Shown piece by piece: positions 1 to 7,324 of a DNA stretch of 10,101 nucleotides. Position 1 is the first letter of the stretch; each line of letters begins with the position of its first letter. The notes under the pieces are model-generated. The model was not told the origin of the DNA, searched no databases, and was given only the letters and a program-made list of their open reading frames with translations. A program made the translations under genes and the position numbers. The stretch covers positions 1 through 10,101 of the forward strand of contig JAIRTJ010000145.1 in the NCBI GenBank assembly GCA_031254995.1, in the 5' to 3' direction. Source of the stretch: Eubacteriales Family XIII. Incertae Sedis bacterium (GTDB lineage Bacteria; Bacillota; Clostridia; Peptostreptococcales; Anaerovoracaceae).

Positions 1-397
1 GGTGTTGCTCGCGAAGCCGCAGACCTATATGAATCTCTCAGGCGAAAGCGTCGTATCCTTGGCGCGCTATTTCGATATCGATACGGAAGAACTCATCGTC
101 ATCTATGACGACGCGGATATACCCCTCGGCTCCGTGCGTATACGCGGAAGCGGCGGCGCGGGCACGCACAACGGCATGCGTTCAGTCCTGTTTCATCTGT
201 GCGATGAGGGGTTTCCGCGCGTGCGCATCGGCATCGGCGCGGAACTCGGCAAGATGGACTTGGCCGATTACGTTACCTCGGGATTTCGAAAAGACGAGGT
301 AAAGAAGGTTGAGGAAGCGGTATTGCGAGCCGTCTCCGCCGTCGAGTGTCTCCTGTCCGAAAACATCGAGGCCGCGATGACGAAATACAATGGTTGA
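1..397 (+). CDS. pth: Peptidyl-tRNA hydrolase, C-terminal part (5' end outside window)
   Basis: Peptidyl-tRNA hydrolase cleaves the ester bond of peptidyl-tRNAs that drop off the ribosome, recycling tRNA in the cytosol. The window holds about 131 C-terminal residues in the frame starting at base 2. The family signature KPQTYMNLSG is at fragment residues 5-14, YDDADIPLG at 35-43 and GTHNGMRS at 54-61. Taking fragment N11 as E. coli Asn68, Asp36 and Asn57 fall at the spacing of Asp93 and Asn114, so about 57 residues are missing. The catalytic His20 would be in the missing part. The GTG at base 2 is internal, not a start. The stop codon (395-397) lies inside the start of mfd, an 8-base overlap that suggests translational coupling. 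The pth-mfd order is a Bacillota hallmark. I am confident of the family; only the N-terminus is unseen. Confidence 0.96.
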   Translation, partial: VLLAKPQTYMNLSGESVVSLARYFDIDTEELIVIYDDADIPLGSVRIRGSGGAGTHNGMRSVLFHLCDEGFPRVRIGIGAELGKMDLADYVTSGFRKDEVKKVEEAVLRAVSAVECLLSENIEAAMTKYNG

Positions 398-3300
398 CAG
401 GAGAATCACGCATATCTCGGGTTTGTCGGAGAGCCGAATCGCGCCTTTCGTCGCGGATGTTCTGCGCGAATCGGATGAGAATTGCCTGATCGTCGCTCCG
501 TATTTCGAGCGCGCGAAGGCCATCGCGAAGGATCTCTCCTTCTTCCTCTCGCGCGATATCCTCGTCGCTCCGGAGGACGATCCTTTTTTTTCGGGCTTCG
601 AGGCGAAGAGTCACGGAAGTCTTCACGCGCGAATCAACGCGCTGATCGCACTGCGCGAAGGGACGCGCAAGGTCGTCGTCGCACCCGTATCCGCCGTCTT
701 GAAAAAACTCCTGCCCGTTTCGACCTTTTTTGACCTAGCCTTCACGGTCGCCGCAGGAGCGGAGATCGATCTCGACGAGATACGTCGCATGCTCCCGCTC
801 ATGGGCTTCGAGCGCGCGACATTCACGGAGAACAGGGGCGAATACAGCCTTCGCGGCGGGATATTGGACATTCGACCTGCGGACGCCGAGCGTCCTATTC
901 GCGCGGAGTTCTTCGGAGACGAGATCGAATCGGTGCGATTTTTCGACGCGGAAAACCAAAAGACCGTCGAGCGGATCGATCGATACACGATTTTTCCCGC
1001 CGTCGAATTTCTGCCGGACGCGAATATGCGAGAGACGGCTGCAACTCGCATCGAGCGCGCTTACGGCGAGGCGATTGCACGGGCAGAAGCCGATTTGCGA
1101 CCGGAATTGGAACGCGGACGCGACAGATTGTCCGATCTCGTCCGAACCCTGTCAAATCGACAACTTCTCGAGAATTACACGGGATATTTTACGGATGATC
1201 CCGCAAATCTGACGGATTGCCTTCCCGAGACGGGAATACTCGTCATAGACGATCCCGATCGCGTGCGGGAGGCCGCAGCGCTGAGGGAAAAGGAAGCCGT
1301 CGAAGACTTCAAGACATTGCTCTCGCTCGGGAGAGCCGTTCCGGAGGATTTCAATGGCTTTGCGGGTACTGAGGATATTTCCGCCCTGTACGAAACGGGT
1401 CATGAGCTCTTAGCGTTCACGCCCTACGATCGTGCGCCGGAGGATTTGAAACGCGCGGAGACCTTTGAAGGAACGGTCTTGCGCGGCGTCGAACGCATCG
1501 CGAAGGAGCCTCCCGCAATCGGCGGGAATACGGACGTGTTCATACGAGAACTTCGGCGTTACATCAAGCGCGGGTTTGCGATATCCATCGTCTGTTCGAC
1601 AGAAGAACGTATGTTCGGTCTGCGCGAGTTGCTGTTGAGCGAGGGTCTTGAGAACGGAGTTCGTTTGGTCAGGGGAGATCTCACGGCCGGTCTGGAGCTG
1701 ACGGATGAAAAGACGGTGTGGTTGCGCGACGGCGACATCTTCCGTTCCGACAAGCGAAGGAAGCGACGCGCAAAATTCTCGGAAAAGCGCAAACCGATCA
1801 AGGCTTTCACGGATATCGAGGAAGGCGATTTCGTGGTTCACGAGCTCCACGGCATCGGCAGATACATCGGTATGGAACAGATATCCGTGCAGGGTGATAC
1901 GCGCGATTATTTGAAGATCGCATATGAAGGAAACGACACGCTTTACGTGCCGGCTGACAGGATATCCCTAGTCTGGAAGTACATCGGCGGAGGGGAGAGC
2001 CGGCCAAAGCTCAACAAGCTGTCCGGAAGCGAATGGAAGAATGCGAAAGCGCGAGCAAGAGCCGACATCGCCGAGATGGCGAAGGAGTTGGCGGTTTTGT
2101 CCGCAGAACGCAAAACGGCTGTCGGTCACGCCTTTTCAAAAGATACGGTCTGGCAGAAAGATTTTGAGGACAAATTCCCATACGAGGAAACGGAGGATCA
2201 GCTGCGAAGCGTCGCCGCCATAAAAAAGGACATGGAACGTCCTATTCCCATGGATCGATTGCTTTGCGGCGACGTGGGATACGGAAAGACGGAAGTGGCG
2301 CTCCGTGCCGTTTTCAAGTGCGTCGCCGACGGGATGCAGGCTGCCGTCCTCGTTCCCACCACCATATTGGCGAGTCAACATTACGGAACGTTCAAGGAAC
2401 GATTCGCGGATTTCCCTTTTACGGTGGAGGTCATGTCGCGATTTCGCACGGCGGCTGAACAGACCGCAGTTCTGAAAGGGATCGCGAAAGGCACGGTCGA
2501 CGCGGTCATCGGCACGCATCGTCTGCTCTCTAAGGACGTCGCGTTTAAGGACTTGGGACTGCTCGTAGTGGACGAGGAACAACGCTTCGGCGTGCGCCAC
2601 AAGGAGCGCATCAAAGCCATGAAGAAGAATGTGGACGTCCTTACGCTGACGGCGACCCCGATACCGCGGACTTTGCACATGTCTTTGCTCGGCATTCGCG
2701 ATATGGACATCATCGAAGAACCGCCGGAGGACAGATATCCCATTCAGACCTACGTGATGGAGCAGAGCGACGAGATCATCCGCGAGACTTTGCGGCGCGA
2801 ATTGGGAAGGAACGGACAGGTCTACGCTGTCGTGAGCAGGATCGACTCGATCGGTCGCGTCGCGGATGAGATACGGCGTTTGGTTCCCGAAGCAAGCGTC
2901 GCCGCAGGACACGGGCGCATGAAAGAGACGGAACTGGAAGACGTCATGATGGATTTCATCGAAGGTAAATTCGATGTACTCGTATCCACGACGATCATCG
3001 AATCAGGCATCGACATTCCGAACGTGAATACCATCCTCATCTTTGACGCAGATCGATTCGGTCTGTCGCAACTCTATCAGTTGCGCGGACGCGTGGGGCG
3101 CGCGGACAAACACGCATTTGCCTATCTGCTGTATCGCAAGGACAAGATCGTCAGCGAGATTGCCGAGAAACGACTGCGCACGATCAAGGAATTCACGGAG
3201 TTGGGCGCGGGCTTCAAGATCGCGATGCGCGACCTCGAAATACGAGGCGCGGGAAACTTGTTGGGTTCGGAACAACACGGACACATGGTGACCGTCGGTT

Positions 3301-3812
3301 ACGAACTCTACTGCAAGATGGTGGAGGACGCCGTCCGCGCTCTATCGGGGACTCCCGCGCGAGAGGCGGACATCGACGCGCAGATCGATCTCCCGTTTCC
3401 CGCATTCATCCCGAATGACTACATCGAGGATGAGATCCTGCGATTGCAGATATACAAAAAGATCTCTATGATCGAGACGCTCGAAGACGCGGAAGACATT
3501 CTCGCGGAATTGTCGGACAGATTCGGTCCGCCGCCCGAGGCCGCGGAGCGCCTCGTCTTCGTTTCGCTCATGAGACAATTTGCGGTCGCCGCAGGGATAG
3601 AGACGGTCAAAGCGGAAAAGGGTTGCGTCGTACTGCGCTACGCGTCCGAAGGCGGATTTCATCGGGAAGGTGCGAGCGCAGCGTTCGCCAAGTTCGGTGA
3701 TCGACTCGTCGTCGGCGGCGTCTCGCCGCCCTTCCTGCGACTCTCGGGAGAAAAGGGTTCTTTCCCTGATACGCAAGAAATATTGGAATTGCTCGATATG
3801 GTTATGGTATAA
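390..3812 (+). CDS. mfd: Transcription-repair coupling factor Mfd
   Basis: Mfd is a cytosolic DNA translocase that pushes or removes RNA polymerase stalled at lesions and recruits UvrA for nucleotide excision repair. The protein has 1140 residues, normal for the family. The N-terminal UvrB-like module includes LRGGILDIRP near residue 154. The CarD-like RNA polymerase interaction domain spans about residues 475-540 (VVHELHGIGRY, then YVPADRISLV). The translocase follows: Walker A GDVGYGKT at 627-634, DEEQ box at 728-731, TATPIPRT at 754-761, and motif VI QLRGRVGR at 897-904. The C-terminal TRCF domain starts near residue 1001 (LPFPAFIPNDYI). The ATG at 390 overlaps the pth stop by 8 bases and has no strong Shine-Dalgarno, so translation is probably coupled to pth. 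A run of eight T at 584-591 lies in the N-terminal module. All key motifs are intact. Confidence 0.98.
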   Translation: MVDRRITHISGLSESRIAPFVADVLRESDENCLIVAPYFERAKAIAKDLSFFLSRDILVAPEDDPFFSGFEAKSHGSLHARINALIALREGTRKVVVAPVSAVLKKLLPVSTFFDLAFTVAAGAEIDLDEIRRMLPLMGFERATFTENRGEYSLRGGILDIRPADAERPIRAEFFGDEIESVRFFDAENQKTVERIDRYTIFPAVEFLPDANMRETAATRIERAYGEAIARAEADLRPELERGRDRLSDLVRTLSNRQLLENYTGYFTDDPANLTDCLPETGILVIDDPDRVREAAALREKEAVEDFKTLLSLGRAVPEDFNGFAGTEDISALYETGHELLAFTPYDRAPEDLKRAETFEGTVLRGVERIAKEPPAIGGNTDVFIRELRRYIKRGFAISIVCSTEERMFGLRELLLSEGLENGVRLVRGDLTAGLELTDEKTVWLRDGDIFRSDKRRKRRAKFSEKRKPIKAFTDIEEGDFVVHELHGIGRYIGMEQISVQGDTRDYLKIAYEGNDTLYVPADRISLVWKYIGGGESRPKLNKLSGSEWKNAKARARADIAEMAKELAVLSAERKTAVGHAFSKDTVWQKDFEDKFPYEETEDQLRSVAAIKKDMERPIPMDRLLCGDVGYGKTEVALRAVFKCVADGMQAAVLVPTTILASQHYGTFKERFADFPFTVEVMSRFRTAAEQTAVLKGIAKGTVDAVIGTHRLLSKDVAFKDLGLLVVDEEQRFGVRHKERIKAMKKNVDVLTLTATPIPRTLHMSLLGIRDMDIIEEPPEDRYPIQTYVMEQSDEIIRETLRRELGRNGQVYAVVSRIDSIGRVADEIRRLVPEASVAAGHGRMKETELEDVMMDFIEGKFDVLVSTTIIESGIDIPNVNTILIFDADRFGLSQLYQLRGRVGRADKHAFAYLLYRKDKIVSEIAEKRLRTIKEFTELGAGFKIAMRDLEIRGAGNLLGSEQHGHMVTVGYELYCKMVEDAVRALSGTPAREADIDAQIDLPFPAFIPNDYIEDEILRLQIYKKISMIETLEDAEDILAELSDRFGPPPEAAERLVFVSLMRQFAVAAGIETVKAEKGCVVLRYASEGGFHREGASAAFAKFGDRLVVGGVSPPFLRLSGEKGSFPDTQEILELLDMVMV

Positions 3813-3813
3813 T
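3783..3813 (+). promoter_or_regulatory. Predicted extended -10 promoter for the PPIase-hisC-deaminase-flippase unit
   Basis: TATAAT at 3808-3813 is a perfect -10 hexamer, preceded directly by TGG (3805-3807), giving the extended -10 form TGnTATAAT. The best -35 candidate is TTGGAA at 3783-3788, but its 19-base spacing is long. Extended -10 promoters can work with a poor -35. The mfd stop codon TAA (3810-3812) is part of the -10 hexamer. Transcription would start near 3819-3821, leaving a leader of about 40 bases before the lipoprotein start. No terminator hairpin is visible between mfd and the next gene, so read-through from pth-mfd is also possible. This is inferred from sequence match only. 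Confidence 0.6.
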
Positions 3814-3859
3814 TGACTAAGTTGAAATAACGCACGGATCGGGAAGGTTGAATTCGGAT

Positions 3860-4939
3860 ATGAAAATGAACAAACTTATGAAGAAGGCGATGACGTTTGC
3901 GCTTTGCTTGACGTTGATCTTTGCGCTCGCCTCCTGCGGCAAAAGCAAAGGCGAGGTTCTGGCGGAAGTCGGAAGTTCAAAAATCTACGAAAAGCAAGTA
4001 GACGGAATCGTCAATCTCTTGGCGATCATAAACAGCATCGACATCAGCACATGGAGCGATGAGGAACGGGAGGAAATTCGAAACTCCACTCTCATCTACA
4101 TGGTCGAAAGCGAGTTGATCAGAGGGAATTTGAAGGGAAGCGACATCGTTAAGGACGAGAAGAAGACGGTGGATGATCAGATCGAATCCCTCATGGGTTC
4201 GGGAGACATCAAGACGCAGTTGGACGACGCGGGCATAACGAACGATGTGTTGAGATATTTTTTGGAAGCGAATTATTACAGCCAATCATTCATTGAGAAG
4301 GTGAGCGAGGACGATCCTGTGAGTGACGAGGAAGTCCTCTCGTATTTCAACGAAAACGAGGCGAGCTTCGTCTCGCCGTCCGCGATACAGGTCAGTCACA
4401 TATTGATGGGCGGCCCCGAGTTGAAGGATGAGGATCGCACGGCGATAGAGGCTCTGCGCGAACGGGCGTTGGCCGGAGAGGATTTCGCGACGCTTGCGAA
4501 GGAAAACAGCTTGGATCCCGGCACGAAGGATTTGGGCGGAGACCTCGGTTTCGTTCCGAAAGGATGGACGACCCCCCTCTTTGAAGAAGCGGCGTTTGCG
4601 CTGAAAAACGGGGAGATCAGCGAAGTGATCGAAACCGAGTTCGGTTTCCATATCATAAAGGCTTTCAGCGATCTCATCGAGGAACGGCCCATGACCTTGG
4701 AGGAAAGCACTCCCACGATCGAGGGAGTTCTGAAGGAAGAACACGCGAAGAAGGCTCTTGAAAAGCTGAAGGAAGAAAGCGACATTCGGTATTTCGTCGA
4801 TGTGGATCCCTCTACGGGCGAACCGTATCTGATCGTTCCCAAATCCGCGGACGAGGGCGAGACGGATGGCAATGCGAGCGGATCTCCGGATGAGGGCGAT
4901 ACGGACGGATCTTCGGGGGACGAACAAGAAACGGAATAA
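3860..4939 (+). CDS. Parvulin-type peptidyl-prolyl cis-trans isomerase lipoprotein (PrsA/SurA-like foldase)
   Basis: Predicted membrane-anchored foldase that isomerises Xaa-Pro bonds in secreted proteins outside the cytoplasmic membrane. With the ATG at 3860 the protein has 359 residues. It starts with a lysine-rich n-region, a hydrophobic stretch and a lipobox LASC, with the lipidated Cys at residue 26. A SurA_N-like helical region follows. The parvulin domain spans about residues 174-268: QVSHILM at its start, then DLGGDLGFVPKG, and EFGFHIIKAF at its end. The tail is about 30 residues rich in Asp, Glu, Gly, Ser and Thr, with a duplicated DEG-TDG unit. The purine-rich GGGAAGG at 3841-3847 lies 12 bases before this ATG; the TTG at 3848 abuts it and is a poor start, and the ATG at 3866 is less well placed. 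The gene ends one base before hisC. A PrsA role is inferred; family and localisation are well supported. Confidence 0.92.
   Translation: MKMNKLMKKAMTFALCLTLIFALASCGKSKGEVLAEVGSSKIYEKQVDGIVNLLAIINSIDISTWSDEEREEIRNSTLIYMVESELIRGNLKGSDIVKDEKKTVDDQIESLMGSGDIKTQLDDAGITNDVLRYFLEANYYSQSFIEKVSEDDPVSDEEVLSYFNENEASFVSPSAIQVSHILMGGPELKDEDRTAIEALRERALAGEDFATLAKENSLDPGTKDLGGDLGFVPKGWTTPLFEEAAFALKNGEISEVIETEFGFHIIKAFSDLIEERPMTLEESTPTIEGVLKEEHAKKALEKLKEESDIRYFVDVDPSTGEPYLIVPKSADEGETDGNASGSPDEGDTDGSSGDEQETE
4847..4909 (+). repeat. Imperfect 24-base tandem-type repeat coding the acidic tail of the foldase
   Basis: Bases 4847-4870 and 4886-4909 match at 19 of 24 positions with a 39-base period. They encode ADEGETDG and PDEGDTDG, separated by a short Asn/Ala/Ser/Gly linker. 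Most differences are at third codon positions, so the repeat is an older in-frame duplication kept at protein level. The resulting tail is strongly acidic and probably disordered. Confidence 0.5.
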
Positions 4940-4940
4940 G

Positions 4941-6026
4941 ATGGCAGAAACAAAACATACCGGATCGTGGCGCGACAATCTTGTGCGCATCGACCCCTAT
5001 GTCGCGGGGGAGCAACGGGAATCGTCGGACGTAATTAAACTCAACACGAACGAGAATCCCTATCCTCCGTCTCCCGGCGCGGCTCTCGCATTGCGCATCT
5101 TCGATGTCGCGACTTTGCGCCGCTATCCGGATGCCGGCGCCGGGGCTCTGCGCGAGGTTTTGGCGGATTATCACGGTACGTCTGCGGAGCGAATATTTGC
5201 AGGAAACGGCTCAGACGAGGTGTTGGCGCTTGCGTTTCGCGCCTGCTTCAATTCCGATCTCCCCGTCCTGTTTCCCGACATCACGTATTCGTTCTTTCCC
5301 GTCTGGTGCAATCTCTTCGGAATACCGTTCGAGCAAATTCCGCTGAATGATTCGTTGCGCATCGGAGCGTACGAATACGACAGGCCAAACGGCGGCATCG
5401 TGATCGCAAATCCCAATGCGCCCACGGGAATAGGCGAGGGGCCGGAATTCATAGAATACCTGTTGAAGACGTCCAAGGACTCCGTCGTCATCATCGACGA
5501 GGCCTATTCCGATTTCGGCGGATACTCCGCGATACCGCTCACGGACAAGTACGAAAACCTTCTCGTCGTGAAGAGCTTTTCGAAGTCGCGCGCCTTGGCG
5601 GGGTTGAGGCTGGGCTATTGCTGCGGGAACGAGACGTTGATCTCCGCGCTGAACGACGTGAAAAATTCCTTTAATTCATATACGGTGAGCAGACCGGCGG
5701 CGGAAGTCGGCAGGGCATCCGTCGCGGATGAGGAGTATTTTCGCGAGCATCTCGCAAAAACGATGCGCATCCGGTACAAATCCATGAACACGTTGCGCGG
5801 CATGGGATTCTTCGTGCCGGAGAGCCTCGCGAATTTCGTGTTCATATCCCACGAAGATATCTCAGCCTTTGATCTTTACGGGTTTTTAAGGGAAAACGGC
5901 ATCCTCGTCAGGCATTTCGATAAGCCGAGAATCGACAATTTCCTGCGCATCTCCATCGGCACGGAAGAGGATATGAATAAATTGTTTGAAAAGATATTGG
6001 AATACATGGATATGAGGCGCGCATGA
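4941..6026 (+). CDS. hisC: Histidinol-phosphate aminotransferase family protein (PLP-dependent, fold type I)
   Basis: Family members transfer an amino group between histidinol phosphate and 2-oxoglutarate in histidine synthesis; several also act on aromatic or other 2-oxo acids. With the ATG at 4941 the protein has 361 residues, normal for HisC. Visible motifs: NTNENPYPPSP near residue 35, GNGSDEVL at 88-95, NPNAPTG at 157-163, DEAYSDF from Asp186 (pyridine-nitrogen ligand), and SFSKSRALAGLRLG, with Lys215 as the PLP Schiff-base lysine. Arg336 in FLRISIG matches the carboxylate-binding arginine. The start lies one base after the foldase stop with only a weak GGAA nearby, so coupling is likely. 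ATGs upstream in the same frame (for example 4866) lie within the foldase acidic-tail coding region and would add a non-family extension. No other his gene is present, so the substrate is uncertain. Confidence 0.92.
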   Translation: MAETKHTGSWRDNLVRIDPYVAGEQRESSDVIKLNTNENPYPPSPGAALALRIFDVATLRRYPDAGAGALREVLADYHGTSAERIFAGNGSDEVLALAFRACFNSDLPVLFPDITYSFFPVWCNLFGIPFEQIPLNDSLRIGAYEYDRPNGGIVIANPNAPTGIGEGPEFIEYLLKTSKDSVVIIDEAYSDFGGYSAIPLTDKYENLLVVKSFSKSRALAGLRLGYCCGNETLISALNDVKNSFNSYTVSRPAAEVGRASVADEEYFREHLAKTMRIRYKSMNTLRGMGFFVPESLANFVFISHEDISAFDLYGFLRENGILVRHFDKPRIDNFLRISIGTEEDMNKLFEKILEYMDMRRA

Positions 6027-7324
6027 ATATACTGTTCAAGGACATCATCGCGTTGACGCCGAACGGGGTTAAAGAACACTGCTCCGTGGCCGTCGCAGGC
6101 GAAAAAATTGTATATGTCGGAGAGGATCCTCCGCCCGGAGATTACGAGCGCGTGTACGATGGGCGAGAGCGGTTGCTCATGCCGGGTTTTTACAATGCGC
6201 ATGCCCATTCTCCCATGACGCTCATGCGCGGTTACGGCGAAAATATGAAGCTGAACGACTGGCTGACGGAGAGAATTTTTCCATTTGAGGAACTACTTAC
6301 AAGTGAAGACGTCTATTTTGCGACCTTGCTCGCGATGGCGGAATCCCTGCGATACGGCATCGTCTCTTCCTCGGATATGTATTTTTTCTGCGAGGATATG
6401 GCTCGGGCCGTCGCGGAGAGCGGCGCAAAGGCGAATATCGCAAGGGGCATAGCCTCCGATGCTGATGAGAAAGATGCCCATAACCTGAGGGGTTTTCGAG
6501 AGGCAACACAGCTTTACGAATGTTATCACGGCGCGGAAAACGGCCGCATTCGCGTGGATATGGCTTTGCATGCGGAATACACGTCCTCACCCGCCGTAGC
6601 GCGCGCTCTCGCGGATTTCGCAGTGCAGAGAGGGGCGCGCATACAGGTGCATGTCTCCGAGACGCGGGCTGAGCATGAGGCGTGCAAGGCGCGACACGGA
6701 GGCCTTACGCCCGTCGCATATTTCGATAGCCTCGGGCTTTTTCGCGCTAAGACGACTGCGGCTCATTGCGTGTGGGCGGAGGAGAGCGATGCGGATATAC
6801 TCGCTGCGCGCGACGCGACGGTCGCATCCTGTCCCGTAAGCAATCTTAAATTGTCGAGCGGAGTCTGCGACATACCGATGTTTTTCGCACGCGGCGTCAA
6901 CATGGCCATCGGTACGGACGGCGTCGCGAGCAACAACAATCTGGACATGATCGAGGAGATGAAATTCTTCGCGTTGCTGACCAAGGAACGAAAAAACGAC
7001 CCGACCTGCATTACGCCGGCACAGGCCATTCACGCGGCAACGCGCGCAGGCGCCCTCGCTCAGGGAAGGGACGACTGCGGCTGTATAGAGGCCGGTTATC
7101 GCGCCGATCTGATCGTGCTCGATCTGTCGGGTCCGCACATGATCCCCATGTACGACGCGCGCAACAATGTCGTCTACGCCGCATCGGGCGGTGATACGAT
7201 CCTCACGATGACGGACGGGACGATCGTGTACGAGGACGGGGTCTTCCCATTCATAGACATAGAACGGGTCAAATCCGAGGTCGCGCGCGCCTCGGAACGC
7301 ATCCTCGGAGCATTGCATGGCTAA
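6023..7324 (+). CDS. mtaD: Amidohydrolase, 5'-methylthioadenosine/S-adenosylhomocysteine deaminase family
   Basis: Predicted cytosolic metal-dependent deaminase that turns the adenine moiety of methylthioadenosine, S-adenosylhomocysteine or adenosine into hypoxanthine. The protein has 433 residues. The TIM-barrel metal site is complete: NAHAH with His60 and His62, His210 in QVHVSE, and Asp299 in GTDGVASNNN. Glu213 and His248 (AAHCVW) complete the usual catalytic set. Glu89 (27 residues after His62) and His183 occupy the positions expected for nucleoside-binding residues of the Thermotoga maritima deaminase TM0936, as I recall them. Small N-terminal and C-terminal beta-sandwich segments (ending in ADLIVLDL) flank the barrel. 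The ATG overlaps the hisC stop as ATGA, with GAGG at 6014-6017 five bases upstream. Related families include chlorohydrolases and other aminohydrolases, so substrate is predicted by motif, not proven. Confidence 0.88.
   Translation: MNILFKDIIALTPNGVKEHCSVAVAGEKIVYVGEDPPPGDYERVYDGRERLLMPGFYNAHAHSPMTLMRGYGENMKLNDWLTERIFPFEELLTSEDVYFATLLAMAESLRYGIVSSSDMYFFCEDMARAVAESGAKANIARGIASDADEKDAHNLRGFREATQLYECYHGAENGRIRVDMALHAEYTSSPAVARALADFAVQRGARIQVHVSETRAEHEACKARHGGLTPVAYFDSLGLFRAKTTAAHCVWAEESDADILAARDATVASCPVSNLKLSSGVCDIPMFFARGVNMAIGTDGVASNNNLDMIEEMKFFALLTKERKNDPTCITPAQAIHAATRAGALAQGRDDCGCIEAGYRADLIVLDLSGPHMIPMYDARNNVVYAASGGDTILTMTDGTIVYEDGVFPFIDIERVKSEVARASERILGALHG

Noticed and set aside
161..184. 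GTHNGM in Pth in place of the GGHNGL seen in model proteins.
   Set aside because: The functional Asn and its spacing are kept, and I recall similar variants in clostridial Pth proteins, so it is not evidence of altered function.
2136..2912. A 258-codon minus-strand open frame opposite the mfd translocase motifs.
   Set aside because: The plus strand encodes the complete conserved helicase motifs here; the antisense product resembles no family.
4866..4940. An upstream ATG that would lengthen the HisC protein by 25 residues.
   Set aside because: The extension is basic, lies within the foldase acidic-tail coding region, and is not part of the HisC family; the ATG at 4941 gives the normal N-terminus.
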